From DAOTTX01 sp034437515 (GTDB taxonomy: Bacteria; Chloroflexota; Anaerolineae; Aggregatilineales; Phototrophicaceae): 43,969 bases of DNA. A program made the position numbers and the translations under genes. Positions within the stretch are counted from its first letter, which is position 1. Every line of letters starts with the position of its first letter. Location of the stretch: assembly GCA_034437515.1 (NCBI GenBank), contig DAOTTX010000212.1:1-43969 (forward strand), read 5' to 3'. This document shows, piece after piece, positions 1 to 8,898 of this stretch. The notes under the pieces were generated by a model, which was given only the letters and a program-made list of their open reading frames with translations, ran no database searches and was not told the origin of the DNA.

Positions 1-367
1 GAAAAATCGGTGAAATCACGGCTAAAAAACAGCAAATATGGGTGATTACTGACCATATATTGCCAATTTTGACACAGAACCTATGTTCACCACGCAAGAT
101 CCTGAAGAACCCAAATTTTTCATGCAGATTTAGCGGAAACTAAAGTTAGAATCGTCCGAATAGCAGGGGCAACCTGCCCAGGGCGACCACGCCGGGTCAT
201 CCCTTCTTCTATTATCGAGAGGGATGCAAAACAGTTTTGCGACGACCGGCAACGAAACAATCTCGTTATGAGGTACTGATGGACGATGATAAGCAATACT
301 GATGTGAGGTAAGATCGTCTAAATAGTTTGCAACACTTACAAGCACCTATCAGGGAGTGAACAAAAC
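1..367. other. Intergenic stretch with no convincing gene
   Basis: The only structure I see in this leader is a degenerate copy of a dispersed GC-rich repeat at about 146-205, listed separately. A reverse-strand open frame of 84 codons crosses it but is Cys/Arg/Ser-rich, runs through the repeat and resembles no known protein. The 3' end supplies the ribosome-binding region of the following SDR gene, GGGAG at 354-358. Confidence 0.6.
146..205 (-). repeat. Dispersed GC-rich repeat, family B, degenerate copy
   Basis: These 60 bases align with the reverse complement of 43810-43876 near the other end of the window. The shared order is TTAGAAT(C/T)GTCCGAAT, then AGGGGCA, CCTGCCCAGGGCGACCA, GCCGGGTCA and CCCT. 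This copy lacks about nine bases of the central arm (the GGCACACGG part), so its internal hairpin is broken. Both copies lie outside genes. It looks like a small non-coding repeat of REP or MITE type. Confidence 0.7.
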
Positions 368-1129
368 ATGGCAATTGATTATACGGGCAAAGTCGTGATC
401 GTCACCGGCGCGGCGAACGGCATCGGCAAATCAGCCGCTCTCGCATTTGCGGAATACGGCGCGGTGGTGGTCGTCGCCGATGTAGACGAGGCGGGCTGCA
501 AGCAGGTCGTCGCGCAGATCAAACAGAATGGTGGTGATGCAATCGTCAGCGTGACCAATGTCGCTGATGAAAACGCCGTGCGAAAGATGGTGGAGGACAC
601 AGTCAATCGCTACGGACGATTAGACGCGGCCTTCAACAACGCCGGGACGGAGGGCGTCCCCGGCATTACCACTGACTTAACGATGGACAACATCACCAAC
701 GTGCTGATGACCAACGTCGCCGGGACTGCGCTTTGCATGAAGTACGAGATCCCCGCGATTTTGCAGGCGGGTGGCGGTGCCATCGTCAACGCGGCTTCGA
801 TTGCGGCGCACATTGGTTTTGCCGGTGTACCGATCTACGCGGCGAGCAAACACGCCGTTGCCGGGTTGACCAAAACCGCCGCGCTCGAATTCGCCAAAGA
901 ACCGATCCGCATCAACGCGGTAGGGCCAGGCGTGATCGATACGCCAATGGTCGAACGCTTCACCGGCGGCAACGCGGAAGCAAAGGCCGGTCTCGCGGCT
1001 GCCGCGCCGATGGGCCGCCTGGGACAGCCGGAAGAAATCGCAAAGGCCGTCATCTGGTTATGTTCTGACGAGGCATCTTACGTCAACGGGTCGATCCTGA
1101 TGGCGGACGGTGGTTACATCGCGCAGTAA
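368..1129 (+). CDS. SDR family NAD(P)-dependent oxidoreductase
   Basis: This is a classical short-chain dehydrogenase/reductase of 253 residues, the usual family length. It has the cofactor-binding TGxxxGIG motif at residues 13-20, the NNAG motif at 90-93, and the catalytic Ser144, Tyr157 and Lys161 (YxxxK). It ends with the DGG motif near the C-terminus. An Asp at about residue 38, at the end of the second beta strand, suggests a preference for NAD(H) over NADP(H); this is inference. The protein should be cytosolic and oxidise or reduce an alcohol/ketone, but the substrate cannot be read from sequence. The ATG at 368 follows GGGAG by about 9 bases. It stands alone, with a repeat-rich gap downstream. 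All catalytic residues are intact. Confidence 0.93.
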   Translation: MAIDYTGKVVIVTGAANGIGKSAALAFAEYGAVVVVADVDEAGCKQVVAQIKQNGGDAIVSVTNVADENAVRKMVEDTVNRYGRLDAAFNNAGTEGVPGITTDLTMDNITNVLMTNVAGTALCMKYEIPAILQAGGGAIVNAASIAAHIGFAGVPIYAASKHAVAGLTKTAALEFAKEPIRINAVGPGVIDTPMVERFTGGNAEAKAGLAAAAPMGRLGQPEEIAKAVIWLCSDEASYVNGSILMADGGYIAQ

Positions 1130-1145
1130 TTCTAGGGGTCTTATG

Positions 1146-1168
1146 TAGGCGACCGATCAGGCCGCCTA
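1146..1168 (+). terminator. Possible terminator hairpin after the SDR gene
   Basis: TAGGCG at 1146-1151 pairs with CGCCTA at 1163-1168, and an inner CC/GG pair extends the stem. It lies 17 bases after the SDR stop codon. No clear T-tract follows, so it may be only a weak terminator or a processing hairpin. Confidence 0.35.
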
Positions 1169-1174
1169 TGTATT

Positions 1175-1338
1175 GCTTAGAAGCCGTTTGAGAAGTATTG
1201 TTTCGGTAATTTTGGCCCTCATCCCCCAACCCCTTCTCCCAGCGAAGCGTTGGGGGGAGAAGGGGAGCAAATCGTTCTCAAGTCCCTCTCCCTGGGGAGA
1301 GGGAAACAGGGTGAGGGCTTTTCAAACAGCTTCTTAGC
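1175..1338. mobile_element. MITE-like element with terminal inverted repeats
   Basis: The left end (1176-1195, CTTAGAAGCCGTTTGAGAAG) is a near-perfect inverted copy of the right end at 1318-1337, with 17 of 20 positions agreeing. Between them, at 1216-1317, is a dense inverted-repeat core: CCCTCATCCCC and CCCCTTCTCCC face GGGAGAAGGGG, and CCCTCTCCC faces GGGAGAGGG, ending in GGGTGAGGG. The element has no coding capacity of its own. An 85-codon frame that enters it is repeat-derived. No obvious target-site duplication was seen. It accounts for most of the 378-base gap at 1130-1507; the rest, about 1340-1507, shows no gene. Confidence 0.6.
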
Positions 1339-1507
1339 GTTATACGTCGGCTGGGGGTGTTCGGCTGTCCCCCGGTCGTGCTATGTCGTGCTATCTCTCC
1401 GTTGGCTAGGGACGGTTGATTTGGGGCTGGGGGGTGCGGAAGAGCGCCATGCCTCTCTCAATCTCTCACTCCCGTTCGATTCGTCAGGGAAGCGGATAAA
1501 CCGGTAA

Positions 1508-3382
1508 ATGCAATTGTCATTTAAACTTCATCGCTGGGTCTGGTTGGTGCCGGTGCTGTTGCTGGCCCATACGATCTTTATCACCAATCTAATCACCACG
1601 TCACTATGGGCTGACGAGGGCTGGACGATTGCCGCCAGCGCGGCAGCCGACCCCGCCGCCGTCGTCACCGAATGGGTGGCGGAGGACGTCCACCCGCCGC
1701 TGTTCTTCATGGCGTTGAACGTGTGGCGGGGCTTCACCGGCGATACAATCTTCGAGCTGCGTTATTTTTCCGTGCTGCTCTCTTTGGTCGGTGTAGCGGT
1801 CGCCTACCGGCTGGGCCGGTCATTGTTTGACTGGCGGGCGGGGGTGTTCGCGGCGCTGTTCTACGCGCTGCATGATCTGGTGCGCGTGCTGACGCAGGAA
1901 GTGCGCCACTACCCCGCGCAGATGCTGCTGGTCACGCTGGTGGTGTGGTTGTATTGGCGCTACTATCGCCGCCCGGCACGCGCCAGCCTCGCCGCGTTTG
2001 TGGTCGCCGGAGTCGCGCTGCTCTATACCCATTACTGGGGGGCGCTGGTGCTGCTGGCGTTAGCATTGCACGCGCTGTTGACACGCCGCCGGGAAATTCA
2101 TCGGTTCGCCGTCGCCTTTGGTGTCATCGGTGTGCTGTACCTGCCCTGGCTACCGGTGATCTACAACCAGATCACGCTGGAACGTCCCGGTGGTTTGCCC
2201 CACGCGCTGGAAAACAACTCGACGGTCTACGCGGTGCTGACCTACCAACTGCTCGGCATCCCCGAACTATTCTGGGTGGTGCTGGCGGCGGTCGGCGTGA
2301 TGGGCGCGTTCGGTGCGAAGCCGCTGCGCTGGCGTCCGTCCCCGGCGACCCTCGCGCCGCTGCTCGTCGCTGTCGTCGTCCCGGCGCTGTCGCTGCTGCT
2401 CAACGCGGTTTACCCGACGCTGTCGTTTCGGGCGCTGGCGGTGGTCGTCCCGGCGGTGATCGTGCTGGCGGCGCACGGTCTCAGCCAGTTCCGCGCCCGT
2501 GAGCGTTCCGCGCTGCTGGCGTTCGTACTGCTGTTCAGCCTCTCGACGACCAGCGCCGGGCCGGTGCTGCGTGCGCCCTGGCCTGGAGTCAGCGAATATT
2601 TAATCCACCACAGCGACGACACCGACGTCGTGCTGCTCGAACTCGACACGGACGAGTATATCGTCGCTTACTATCTCGACCAATTTGATTTCTGGACGGA
2701 TTATGCCCACAGCGAAACCTACCGCTTTCGCCATCCCGATGATTACGACGCCTTCTTAGACCGCACGCTGGCAGGGAAAAACGGTGTGTGGGTTGCCAAA
2801 CTCGGCTGGCCCGGTGTGCCGGACGAGTACGACATCCGACCGGATCTCTACGCACGCGGTTGGGTACAGACCACACCGGAGATCGAGCAGTTCGGCGTAT
2901 ACATCGACCGGCCTATTCTGCTGTGGCGTCTGGAACGTCCACCGGAGGCCGCGCCAATCGCCCGATATGGCGACGAGATGCGCCTGCTGCGTGCAGAAAC
3001 CGACCTCACGCCGGACGGTGTTACCGTGAATACGCTGTGGTTGCCGTCTGCGCCGCCCAGAGAAGAATACACGATCTCCGTACTGCTGTTCGATGAAACC
3101 GGCGCGGTCGTCACCAGTCTGGATAGCCGCCCGATGGCGAACGCCGCCTCGACTTCGACCTGGGCGGCGGACGAACACTATGCCGACTCCAAGTTCCTGC
3201 CGGGGGCGCTGCCGCCGGGGGCGTATCAGGTTGGTGTGCAGGTGTACTACTTTACGGATAGTGACTTCACGCAGATCGAACACGCACCCGCCGCTGATTG
3301 CAGCGATGACCCGGCCTGCCGTTATGTGATCGTCGATACGTTTACCGTGTTGGAGAACAAATCAGAGATGTTTTCGAGATAG
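1508..3382 (+). CDS. GT39/ArnT-like membrane glycosyltransferase
   Basis: This 624-residue polytopic membrane protein has the architecture of the dolichyl/undecaprenyl-phosphate sugar mannosyltransferase family (GT39, PMT_2 type). Residues 1-460 contain roughly ten hydrophobic segments. The first extracytoplasmic loop carries the conserved acidic pair Asp36-Glu37 in a DEGWT motif, and HPPL follows at about residue 62. Both are hallmarks of the lipid-linked sugar transferase active site. The C-terminal 170 residues are soluble and beta-rich, presumably extracytoplasmic. The acceptor is unknown; cell-envelope protein or lipid glycosylation is inferred. The ATG at 1508 directly follows GGTAA, so the ribosome-binding site is weak. 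A second, shorter relative lies at 34900-36363. Confidence 0.85.
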   Translation: MQLSFKLHRWVWLVPVLLLAHTIFITNLITTSLWADEGWTIAASAAADPAAVVTEWVAEDVHPPLFFMALNVWRGFTGDTIFELRYFSVLLSLVGVAVAYRLGRSLFDWRAGVFAALFYALHDLVRVLTQEVRHYPAQMLLVTLVVWLYWRYYRRPARASLAAFVVAGVALLYTHYWGALVLLALALHALLTRRREIHRFAVAFGVIGVLYLPWLPVIYNQITLERPGGLPHALENNSTVYAVLTYQLLGIPELFWVVLAAVGVMGAFGAKPLRWRPSPATLAPLLVAVVVPALSLLLNAVYPTLSFRALAVVVPAVIVLAAHGLSQFRARERSALLAFVLLFSLSTTSAGPVLRAPWPGVSEYLIHHSDDTDVVLLELDTDEYIVAYYLDQFDFWTDYAHSETYRFRHPDDYDAFLDRTLAGKNGVWVAKLGWPGVPDEYDIRPDLYARGWVQTTPEIEQFGVYIDRPILLWRLERPPEAAPIARYGDEMRLLRAETDLTPDGVTVNTLWLPSAPPREEYTISVLLFDETGAVVTSLDSRPMANAASTSTWAADEHYADSKFLPGALPPGAYQVGVQVYYFTDSDFTQIEHAPAADCSDDPACRYVIVDTFTVLENKSEMFSR

Positions 3383-3581
3383 TGCTCGGAGCTTGATATG
3401 AGGGAAACGAACTCACCTATTAGAACCGCTCAAGTAAGCAAATCGCACACACAGGAGAAAAACAGAAACGGTGGCGAGTTCGTTACGGTCACATTCACCG
3501 TAGCATAAACCGAGAAAACGAGTCTATGCTTATAACAACATCTTGCGAAATTATTCACATTCTTCATAAACGGATGAGATC

Positions 3582-4259
3582 ATGCGTAAATTTCTGTTTG
3601 TCGTCGGCGTAATCACCGTTCTCACATTGGGGATCAGCACCTTTCTTTTCATCGCCGCGCCGGAAGTGAGCATCTATACGATTGTGCTGCCGAGCTTCTT
3701 GCTCATCGGTGTGCTGCTGATGGTGCCGGTCGGCTTTTTTATGTCGCTGCGTGGGTATCTAGCCGCGCTGCTGTTGGTCGCGGGGATCGTCGCGGTGTTC
3801 CCGTTGGTGGCGACTGAACCGCTACAATCGCTGGCGTGTTCTGCGCGTGGCAGAACGCCGGTCGGTGATTTGCAAAGTGCGGGGGTGAACGGTGAGACGG
3901 TCAACGTGTGCGGAGAACTCATGCGCTGTGAGGTCGTACAACTGGGCACGGATGGCTCCACACAGGAGGTATGCTTCTTACAAGATACCGCCGACGAGGA
4001 CGCCACGCTGCTGCTTTACACCTACACCTTGCTAGACCGTGGAACCGTCAACCGCGAGACGTTCCAGGCCAGCGAGCGCCAACGTCTGCGTGATACCGAC
4101 TCCGGCACCATCATCACCCATGAGGGCATCTATTATAACGATTTGCTGGAAGGGTGCGTCGTGCCGGGGTCGTGCGCGATGCAACCGCTGCCCTTTGGCG
4201 AGGTCTACGACAACCTCGCCATGTATGAGGTGGTGCGCCGCCCGCAGGACGTCCGTTAG
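3582..4259 (+). CDS. Conserved-looking membrane protein of unknown function
   Basis: I do not recognise this 225-residue protein. The first 80 residues form three hydrophobic segments (about 3-27, 34-56 and 59-78). The remainder is a soluble domain with several cysteines (including an LAC, a VCGELMRC and an EGCVVPGSC stretch) that could form disulfides outside the membrane. Composition and codon use match the neighbours. It converges on oligoendopeptidase F, with only 14 bases between the stop codons. The start at 3582 is preceded by a weak GATGAG. Confidence 0.75.
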   Translation: MRKFLFVVGVITVLTLGISTFLFIAAPEVSIYTIVLPSFLLIGVLLMVPVGFFMSLRGYLAALLLVAGIVAVFPLVATEPLQSLACSARGRTPVGDLQSAGVNGETVNVCGELMRCEVVQLGTDGSTQEVCFLQDTADEDATLLLYTYTLLDRGTVNRETFQASERQRLRDTDSGTIITHEGIYYNDLLEGCVVPGSCAMQPLPFGEVYDNLAMYEVVRRPQDVR

Positions 4260-4273
4260 GCGGCGAAAATGTT

Positions 4274-6088
4274 CTAGTCGATCAACGATTCGAGACGATC
4301 AACCATCTCCGCCAGCACACCGAAGGTGGTTTCGACGGCGTCGGGTTTCGTCATATCGACTCCGGCGTCGTTGAGTGCATCCACCGGGTACTTACTGCCA
4401 CCCGCGCTGAGGAATTCCAGATAGCGTGCGGCGGTACCGTCTTCACCGTCGAGGATGCCTTTTGCCAGTTCGTGCGCGGCGCTGATGCCGGTCGCGTAGC
4501 TGTAGGTGTAGTATGCGGAATACAAATGCTGGAAGGTCGCCCACGTCATGCCTTCGAGGTCGTGCTCGACGTCCATCTCACCGCCGTAACCCTCGTTGAA
4601 CAATTCCAGATTAAGGTCGATCAAGTCATCGGCGGTCAAGCCCTTGCCTTGCTCCACACGGGTATGAACTTCGAGTTCAAAACGCGCCAGCGTCGGCATG
4701 ATGAAGAAATAACGGTGGAAGTTGTCCATCGCCTCTTCGATCAGCGCGATCTGGAACTGTGCGTCGTCTTTCTTGGCCTCACGCAGATAGGCACGGGTCA
4801 TCGCCTGGTTGAAGTTCGAGGCGACCTCAGCGGCGAACAGCGTGTAGCCACTATCGACCCAGGACTGGTTCTTGCGGGAAAGATAGCTGTGCATACTATG
4901 ACCGATTTCGTGTGCAAGTGTGCTCATCCCGCTGAGGCCGTTGTCAAAACTCATCATGATGAAGGGGAAGGTGTCATACGTCCCGAAAGAGAAAGCACCC
5001 TGTCGCTTGCCCTGGTTGGGGAACACATCCACCCAGCGATCTTGTAGCGTCCCCTGCCGCATCGCGTTTACGTAGTCGTCACCGAGCGGCTTCAAGCCTT
5101 CGGTGATCCAGTCGATGGCCTGCTCGTAGCTCACTTCCGGCTTGTTTTTGGTGATCGGTGCCCAGATGTCGTATGGGCGCAGTTGATCCACACCGAGCGC
5201 CTTGCGGCGTATGGCCCAGTATTTGTGCCACGTCGGCAGGTTCTTACGGTAGGTTTCGATCAGGTTGTGATAGACCGCCACCGGGATGTTGTTGTTGAAC
5301 AGCGATGCTTCTAACGCGGTTGGGAAGCCACGCACGCGCATGTTAAAAACATCCTGCTTGACGCTGGAAATGTACGAGGCGGTCATCGTGTTGCGTAGGT
5401 TATGGTAGGCGCTGCGATAGCTCTCGTAAGCGGCGCGGCGCAGTGTCCGGTCGGTGCGAGTATAGTATTGCTCGACCGTGCTCTGTGTGACCTCGTGTTC
5501 GTTGCCGTCTTTGTCTACGGCGGGGGCGAACGTCATATCGGAGCCGGTGAGGTCGCTGTAGATGCGGTTCGCCGCGCTAAACGGATCGTTGACCAGCCCT
5601 AGCACCTGCTCAACCTCCGAGGAACGGACGTGTTCCGCTTGCCGGAACAGGTTATCAACGTATTGACGGTAAGTGGCGAGGCGCGGTTCGTCGTCCATCC
5701 ATTTGTTCAGCGTATCCTGCCCGATGGCGATCATCTCCGGTTTGGTGAAGGCCGTTGCCGCCTGCACCTGCCCGAACAACCCCTGGGCGCGTCCGGTGGC
5801 AGCGGTGGCCTTTTTGTCATTGGAATTCACCGCGGTGGACATCGCCGCGTAGAAGTACAGGTTCATCATCTTGCGCATCAGTTCTTCGTGCAGTTCGAGG
5901 TAATCCGCCAGTGTGGACGCGCCCTCGCTTAGCTTGCCCTGATAGCCCTGCACCTTCGGCAGATAAGTCGGGATGTCCTCGGCGGCACTTTCCCAGTCGT
6001 CCCAACTTTCAAAGACGCTGGGCGCGTTCCACTGGTATTTCTCTGCAATATCCCCACGCTTGGGGACGGCAGTCGTGGCTGTAACCAT
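4274..6088 (-). CDS. pepF: Oligoendopeptidase F (M3 family zinc metallopeptidase)
   Basis: This 604-residue protein has the length and fold signature of the M3B oligoendopeptidase family. The zinc-binding HEIGH motif is at residues 393-397 (HExxH, catalytic Glu394). The third zinc ligand is the Glu at about 421 in the AAEVASNFN stretch. The N-terminal part (about 1-190) matches the helical lobe that gates the substrate channel. The enzyme should be cytosolic and cleave short peptides. The ATG at 6088 is preceded by AGGAG with a spacing of about 8. No signal peptide is present. All expected catalytic residues are present. Confidence 0.95.
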   Translation of the reverse strand: MVTATTAVPKRGDIAEKYQWNAPSVFESWDDWESAAEDIPTYLPKVQGYQGKLSEGASTLADYLELHEELMRKMMNLYFYAAMSTAVNSNDKKATAATGRAQGLFGQVQAATAFTKPEMIAIGQDTLNKWMDDEPRLATYRQYVDNLFRQAEHVRSSEVEQVLGLVNDPFSAANRIYSDLTGSDMTFAPAVDKDGNEHEVTQSTVEQYYTRTDRTLRRAAYESYRSAYHNLRNTMTASYISSVKQDVFNMRVRGFPTALEASLFNNNIPVAVYHNLIETYRKNLPTWHKYWAIRRKALGVDQLRPYDIWAPITKNKPEVSYEQAIDWITEGLKPLGDDYVNAMRQGTLQDRWVDVFPNQGKRQGAFSFGTYDTFPFIMMSFDNGLSGMSTLAHEIGHSMHSYLSRKNQSWVDSGYTLFAAEVASNFNQAMTRAYLREAKKDDAQFQIALIEEAMDNFHRYFFIMPTLARFELEVHTRVEQGKGLTADDLIDLNLELFNEGYGGEMDVEHDLEGMTWATFQHLYSAYYTYSYATGISAAHELAKGILDGEDGTAARYLEFLSAGGSKYPVDALNDAGVDMTKPDAVETTFGVLAEMVDRLESLID

Positions 6089-6170
6089 AGTATTCGCTCC
6101 TGTAAGTGATTATTCGAGACGATTTTAGCATTTGAATTTGATTTAACAAACGCCCATCCACATGTGAATC

Positions 6171-6198
6171 AAAAAGCCGGGGAGTTATCCCCCCGGCC
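6171..6198 (-). terminator. Rho-independent terminator of the five-FAS1 gene
   Basis: On the minus strand GCCGGGG pairs with CCCCGGC around a six-to-eight-base loop (stem arms 6176-6182 and 6191-6197), followed by a run of five T residues (6171-6175 on the complement). It sits about 25 bases past the stop codon of the FAS1 gene. Confidence 0.85.
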
Positions 6199-6222
6199 TG
6201 TGTTGCTGATGTTAAGTGTGGC

Positions 6223-8898
6223 TCAGCCGCCCAGGTCGATACCAAGCTGGCTCAGCGCATCGATGGTTTCTTGCGGGACGAGCACGGCATCCACAACGTG
6301 GATGATACCGTTTTCCGCTATGATATCGGTCATGGTGACCATGACTTCGCCCAACGCGGAGGTCAGCACGACGCTGTCATCTTCGGTGATGGTGATGGTG
6401 ATCGTCTCACCCTGAAGGGTGTCGACTTCTTCACCGTCGAGTTCCAGCACGGCTTCGGCGGGGACTTCGCCCTCAATCACATGATACAGCAGCATCGGCT
6501 CCAGAAGTTCGGGCAGGGCGAGCGCGGTCGGTGTATCCACACCGATAATGTCCAGCAGTGCCTCGAATGCCTCATCTGTGGGCGCAAAGACGGTGAAGGG
6601 GCCGCCGGTCGCCAGTGTTTCGGCGTTGCCAGTCGCAGATGCGACTTGCAGCAGAATGCTGAAGTTCTCATCACCGGCGACGATGTCCGCGATAGTGCCA
6701 GCCGCCGCTTCTTCGGTGGCCTCGGCTTCCATTTCTTCTTCCATGTCAGCTTCTTCGGTGGCCTCGGCTTCCATCTCTGGTTCCTCGGTCATCTCAGCTT
6801 CCATTTCTTCTTCCATGTCAGCTTCTTCGGTGGCCTCGGCTTCCATTTCTTCTTCCATGTCAGCTTCCGGCGGAGCCAGCATCTCGACCGCTGCCTGCGG
6901 GACGAGCACTGCATCCACCACATGGACGACGCCATTATCAGCGGCGACATCTGCCGTGGCGACGGTCACGCTGTCGTTGATGACCACGCTGTCACCCTCA
7001 ACGGCGACACTGAGCATTTCGCCCTGGATGGTCTCGTACTCGGCGGGGGCCGCAGCAATCAGGTCTTCGGCGCTAAGTTCATCTTCAAGAACGTGATAAC
7101 GCAGCACGGCATTCAGCAGTTCCGGCATTTGCAGCGCACGGGTCTGGCTGACGCCCAGCTCGTCAAAGAGCGCGGTGAAGGCTTCATCCGTCGGTGCGAA
7201 CACAGTGAAGGGGAAGCCTTGATCCAGCAGTTGCAGGCTATCGGTGGCGATGATGATTTCTTCCAGAATGGTGAAGCTCTCACCATCACGGGCGATCCCG
7301 GCGATGGAGGTCGGCGAGAGGTTAATCACCTCAAGCAGTTCACCCGCCGCTTCGGGTACCAGTACCGCGTCGATCAGATGGACGACGCCGTTATCCGCCA
7401 TGATGTCGGTTTCGACGACGGTGGCACTGTCATTGAGCACGATCACCTGTGAAGGCATCTCCGGTTCCGGGGTCATTTCGGCTTCGGGGGTCATTTCAGC
7501 TTCAGCGGTGGCCTCGGCTTCCATTTCCTCTTCCATCGGCTCCGGCTCGGTGACGGCGATGGTGATGGTTTCGCCGAGCAGCGTCTCGACCTCTGCACCG
7601 TCGAGTGTCAGCGCGGTTTCCGCGGGGACTTCCTGCTCAAGGATGTGATAGCGCAGGATGACATCGAGCAGTTCCGGCTGGTCGAGGGCTTCTTCGGCGG
7701 TCAGGCCGAGTTCCTCGAACAGCGCCTCGAAGGCCGCGTCGGTCGGTGCGAACACGGTGAAGGGGAAGCCACGATCCAGTAGGTCACTGTTGCCGCTGGC
7801 GATAACGACTTCTTCGAGGATGTTCAGACCTTCAGCATCGCGGGCGATACCAGCGATAGAGGTCGCAGATAGGTTGATGCGTTCCAGTTGGTCAAGCGCC
7901 TGATCCGGCACTAGCACCGCATCGACGACATGGATAATGCCGTTATCCGCCTCGATGTCCGTCTCAACCACGTTGACGCTGTCGTTCAGCACGACCCCGT
8001 CTTCGGTGACGGCGATGGCGATGGTCTCACCCTGGAGTGTTTCGACCTCTTGCCCATCCAGACCAGCAACATCCTCTGAGGTGAACTCACCGTCGAGCAG
8101 GTGATAGCGCAGGATGGTATTCAGCAGTTCCGGTTGAGCGAGCGCGTCTTCGGCAGTCAGGCCGAGTTCCTCAAACAGCGCGGTGAAGGCCGCGTCGGTC
8201 GGCGCGAGCGCGGTGAAGGGGAAGCCGCGATCCAGCAGGTCAACATTTTCACTGGCTTCGATGGCGTCCGCGAGAATGTTGAATTCGTCGGGTGTGTTGG
8301 CAGCGATGCCGTAAATTGAGGTCTCGGATGTACCCTCGACCGGGCCAGCATCACTCAGCGCCTCGATGCGCTCTTGCAAGATCAGCGGGAAGACGACGTT
8401 ATCAATGCCGTGAATGACGCCGTTACTCACACCAATATCAGGTGCGACGACGGTTGCGACACGGTTAACGCGCAGCGCCCCTTCATCGTTGAGGCTAAAG
8501 TCAACTGCTGTGCCTTCCAGCAAGGTCGGGATGACAATGCTATTGTTGTCAGATCCCTCGACCAACTGAACAATCAAGTTGGAGAACTGCGGCCCTTGCA
8601 GTACATGATAGAGCAGTAATTCGTTTAGTAATTCGGTATCCGCTAGCAGCGCGTCGAGTTCAAATTCGAAGCTGCTTGCGAGGCGTGTGAAGGCGTCGTT
8701 GGTCGGTGCCAGCACGGTCAGCGGTTCGTCGCCACTGAGCGCATCCACCAGACCGGCAGCCTCAACCGCCTGGACGAGAATTGAAAAGTCTTCCTCCGCA
8801 GAGGCGACCTCCACAATGTTGCCGCGCTGTGCCACAGCCGGTATGACCGAAAGGGCGAGCAGTAGAAGTGCTACGAGAGATAATGTGAATCTACGCAC
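6223..8898 (-). CDS. Secreted five-domain fasciclin (FAS1) protein
   Basis: This 891-residue protein begins with a signal peptide (residues 1-24, ending AVAQ) and has five FAS1 domains at about 27-175, 195-335, 346-516, 530-670 and 734-882. Each carries the FAS1 hallmarks: a T(V/A)(L/F)APT(D/N) motif, a central YH motif, and an ending of the (G/N)(I/V)(I/V)H..D.V(L/V)(V/F)P type. FAS1 domains mediate adhesion, so a cell-surface or matrix role is inferred. Low-complexity Glu/Met/Ala repeats form the linker between domains four and five (676-733), and a related stretch is inserted inside domain three (about 451-484). There is no membrane anchor or sortase signal at the C-terminus. The start codon is GTG, preceded six bases away by a perfect AGGAGG (complement of 8905-8910). 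Confidence 0.93.
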   Translation of the reverse strand: MRRFTLSLVALLLLALSVIPAVAQRGNIVEVASAEEDFSILVQAVEAAGLVDALSGDEPLTVLAPTNDAFTRLASSFEFELDALLADTELLNELLLYHVLQGPQFSNLIVQLVEGSDNNSIVIPTLLEGTAVDFSLNDEGALRVNRVATVVAPDIGVSNGVIHGIDNVVFPLILQERIEALSDAGPVEGTSETSIYGIAANTPDEFNILADAIEASENVDLLDRGFPFTALAPTDAAFTALFEELGLTAEDALAQPELLNTILRYHLLDGEFTSEDVAGLDGQEVETLQGETIAIAVTEDGVVLNDSVNVVETDIEADNGIIHVVDAVLVPDQALDQLERINLSATSIAGIARDAEGLNILEEVVIASGNSDLLDRGFPFTVFAPTDAAFEALFEELGLTAEEALDQPELLDVILRYHILEQEVPAETALTLDGAEVETLLGETITIAVTEPEPMEEEMEAEATAEAEMTPEAEMTPEPEMPSQVIVLNDSATVVETDIMADNGVVHLIDAVLVPEAAGELLEVINLSPTSIAGIARDGESFTILEEIIIATDSLQLLDQGFPFTVFAPTDEAFTALFDELGVSQTRALQMPELLNAVLRYHVLEDELSAEDLIAAAPAEYETIQGEMLSVAVEGDSVVINDSVTVATADVAADNGVVHVVDAVLVPQAAVEMLAPPEADMEEEMEAEATEEADMEEEMEAEMTEEPEMEAEATEEADMEEEMEAEATEEAAAGTIADIVAGDENFSILLQVASATGNAETLATGGPFTVFAPTDEAFEALLDIIGVDTPTALALPELLEPMLLYHVIEGEVPAEAVLELDGEEVDTLQGETITITITEDDSVVLTSALGEVMVTMTDIIAENGIIHVVDAVLVPQETIDALSQLGIDLGG
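6710..6870. repeat. Tandem 42-bp acidic coding repeat in the FAS1 gene
   Basis: A 42-base unit encoding the 14-residue block ADMEEEMEAEATEE recurs in full or partial form three to four times, with one diverged copy containing EMTEEPE. The units stay in frame and encode the linker between FAS1 domains four and five. Near-identical DNA repeats imply recent expansion, so length probably varies between strains. Confidence 0.85.

Noticed and set aside
120..374. 84-codon open frame on the minus strand
   Set aside because: It crosses the family B repeat and overlaps the start of the SDR gene; the Cys- and Arg-rich sequence looks non-coding.
1250..1507. 85-codon open frame on the plus strand
   Set aside because: It starts within the MITE-like hairpin core and has a composition dictated by the repeat; it resembles no protein and lacks a ribosome-binding site.
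6271..7452. 393-codon open frame antisense to the five-FAS1 gene
   Set aside because: It is a shadow of the repeat-rich FAS1 coding sequence; it shows the periodic His/Phe/Gly composition expected from the reverse complement of that code.
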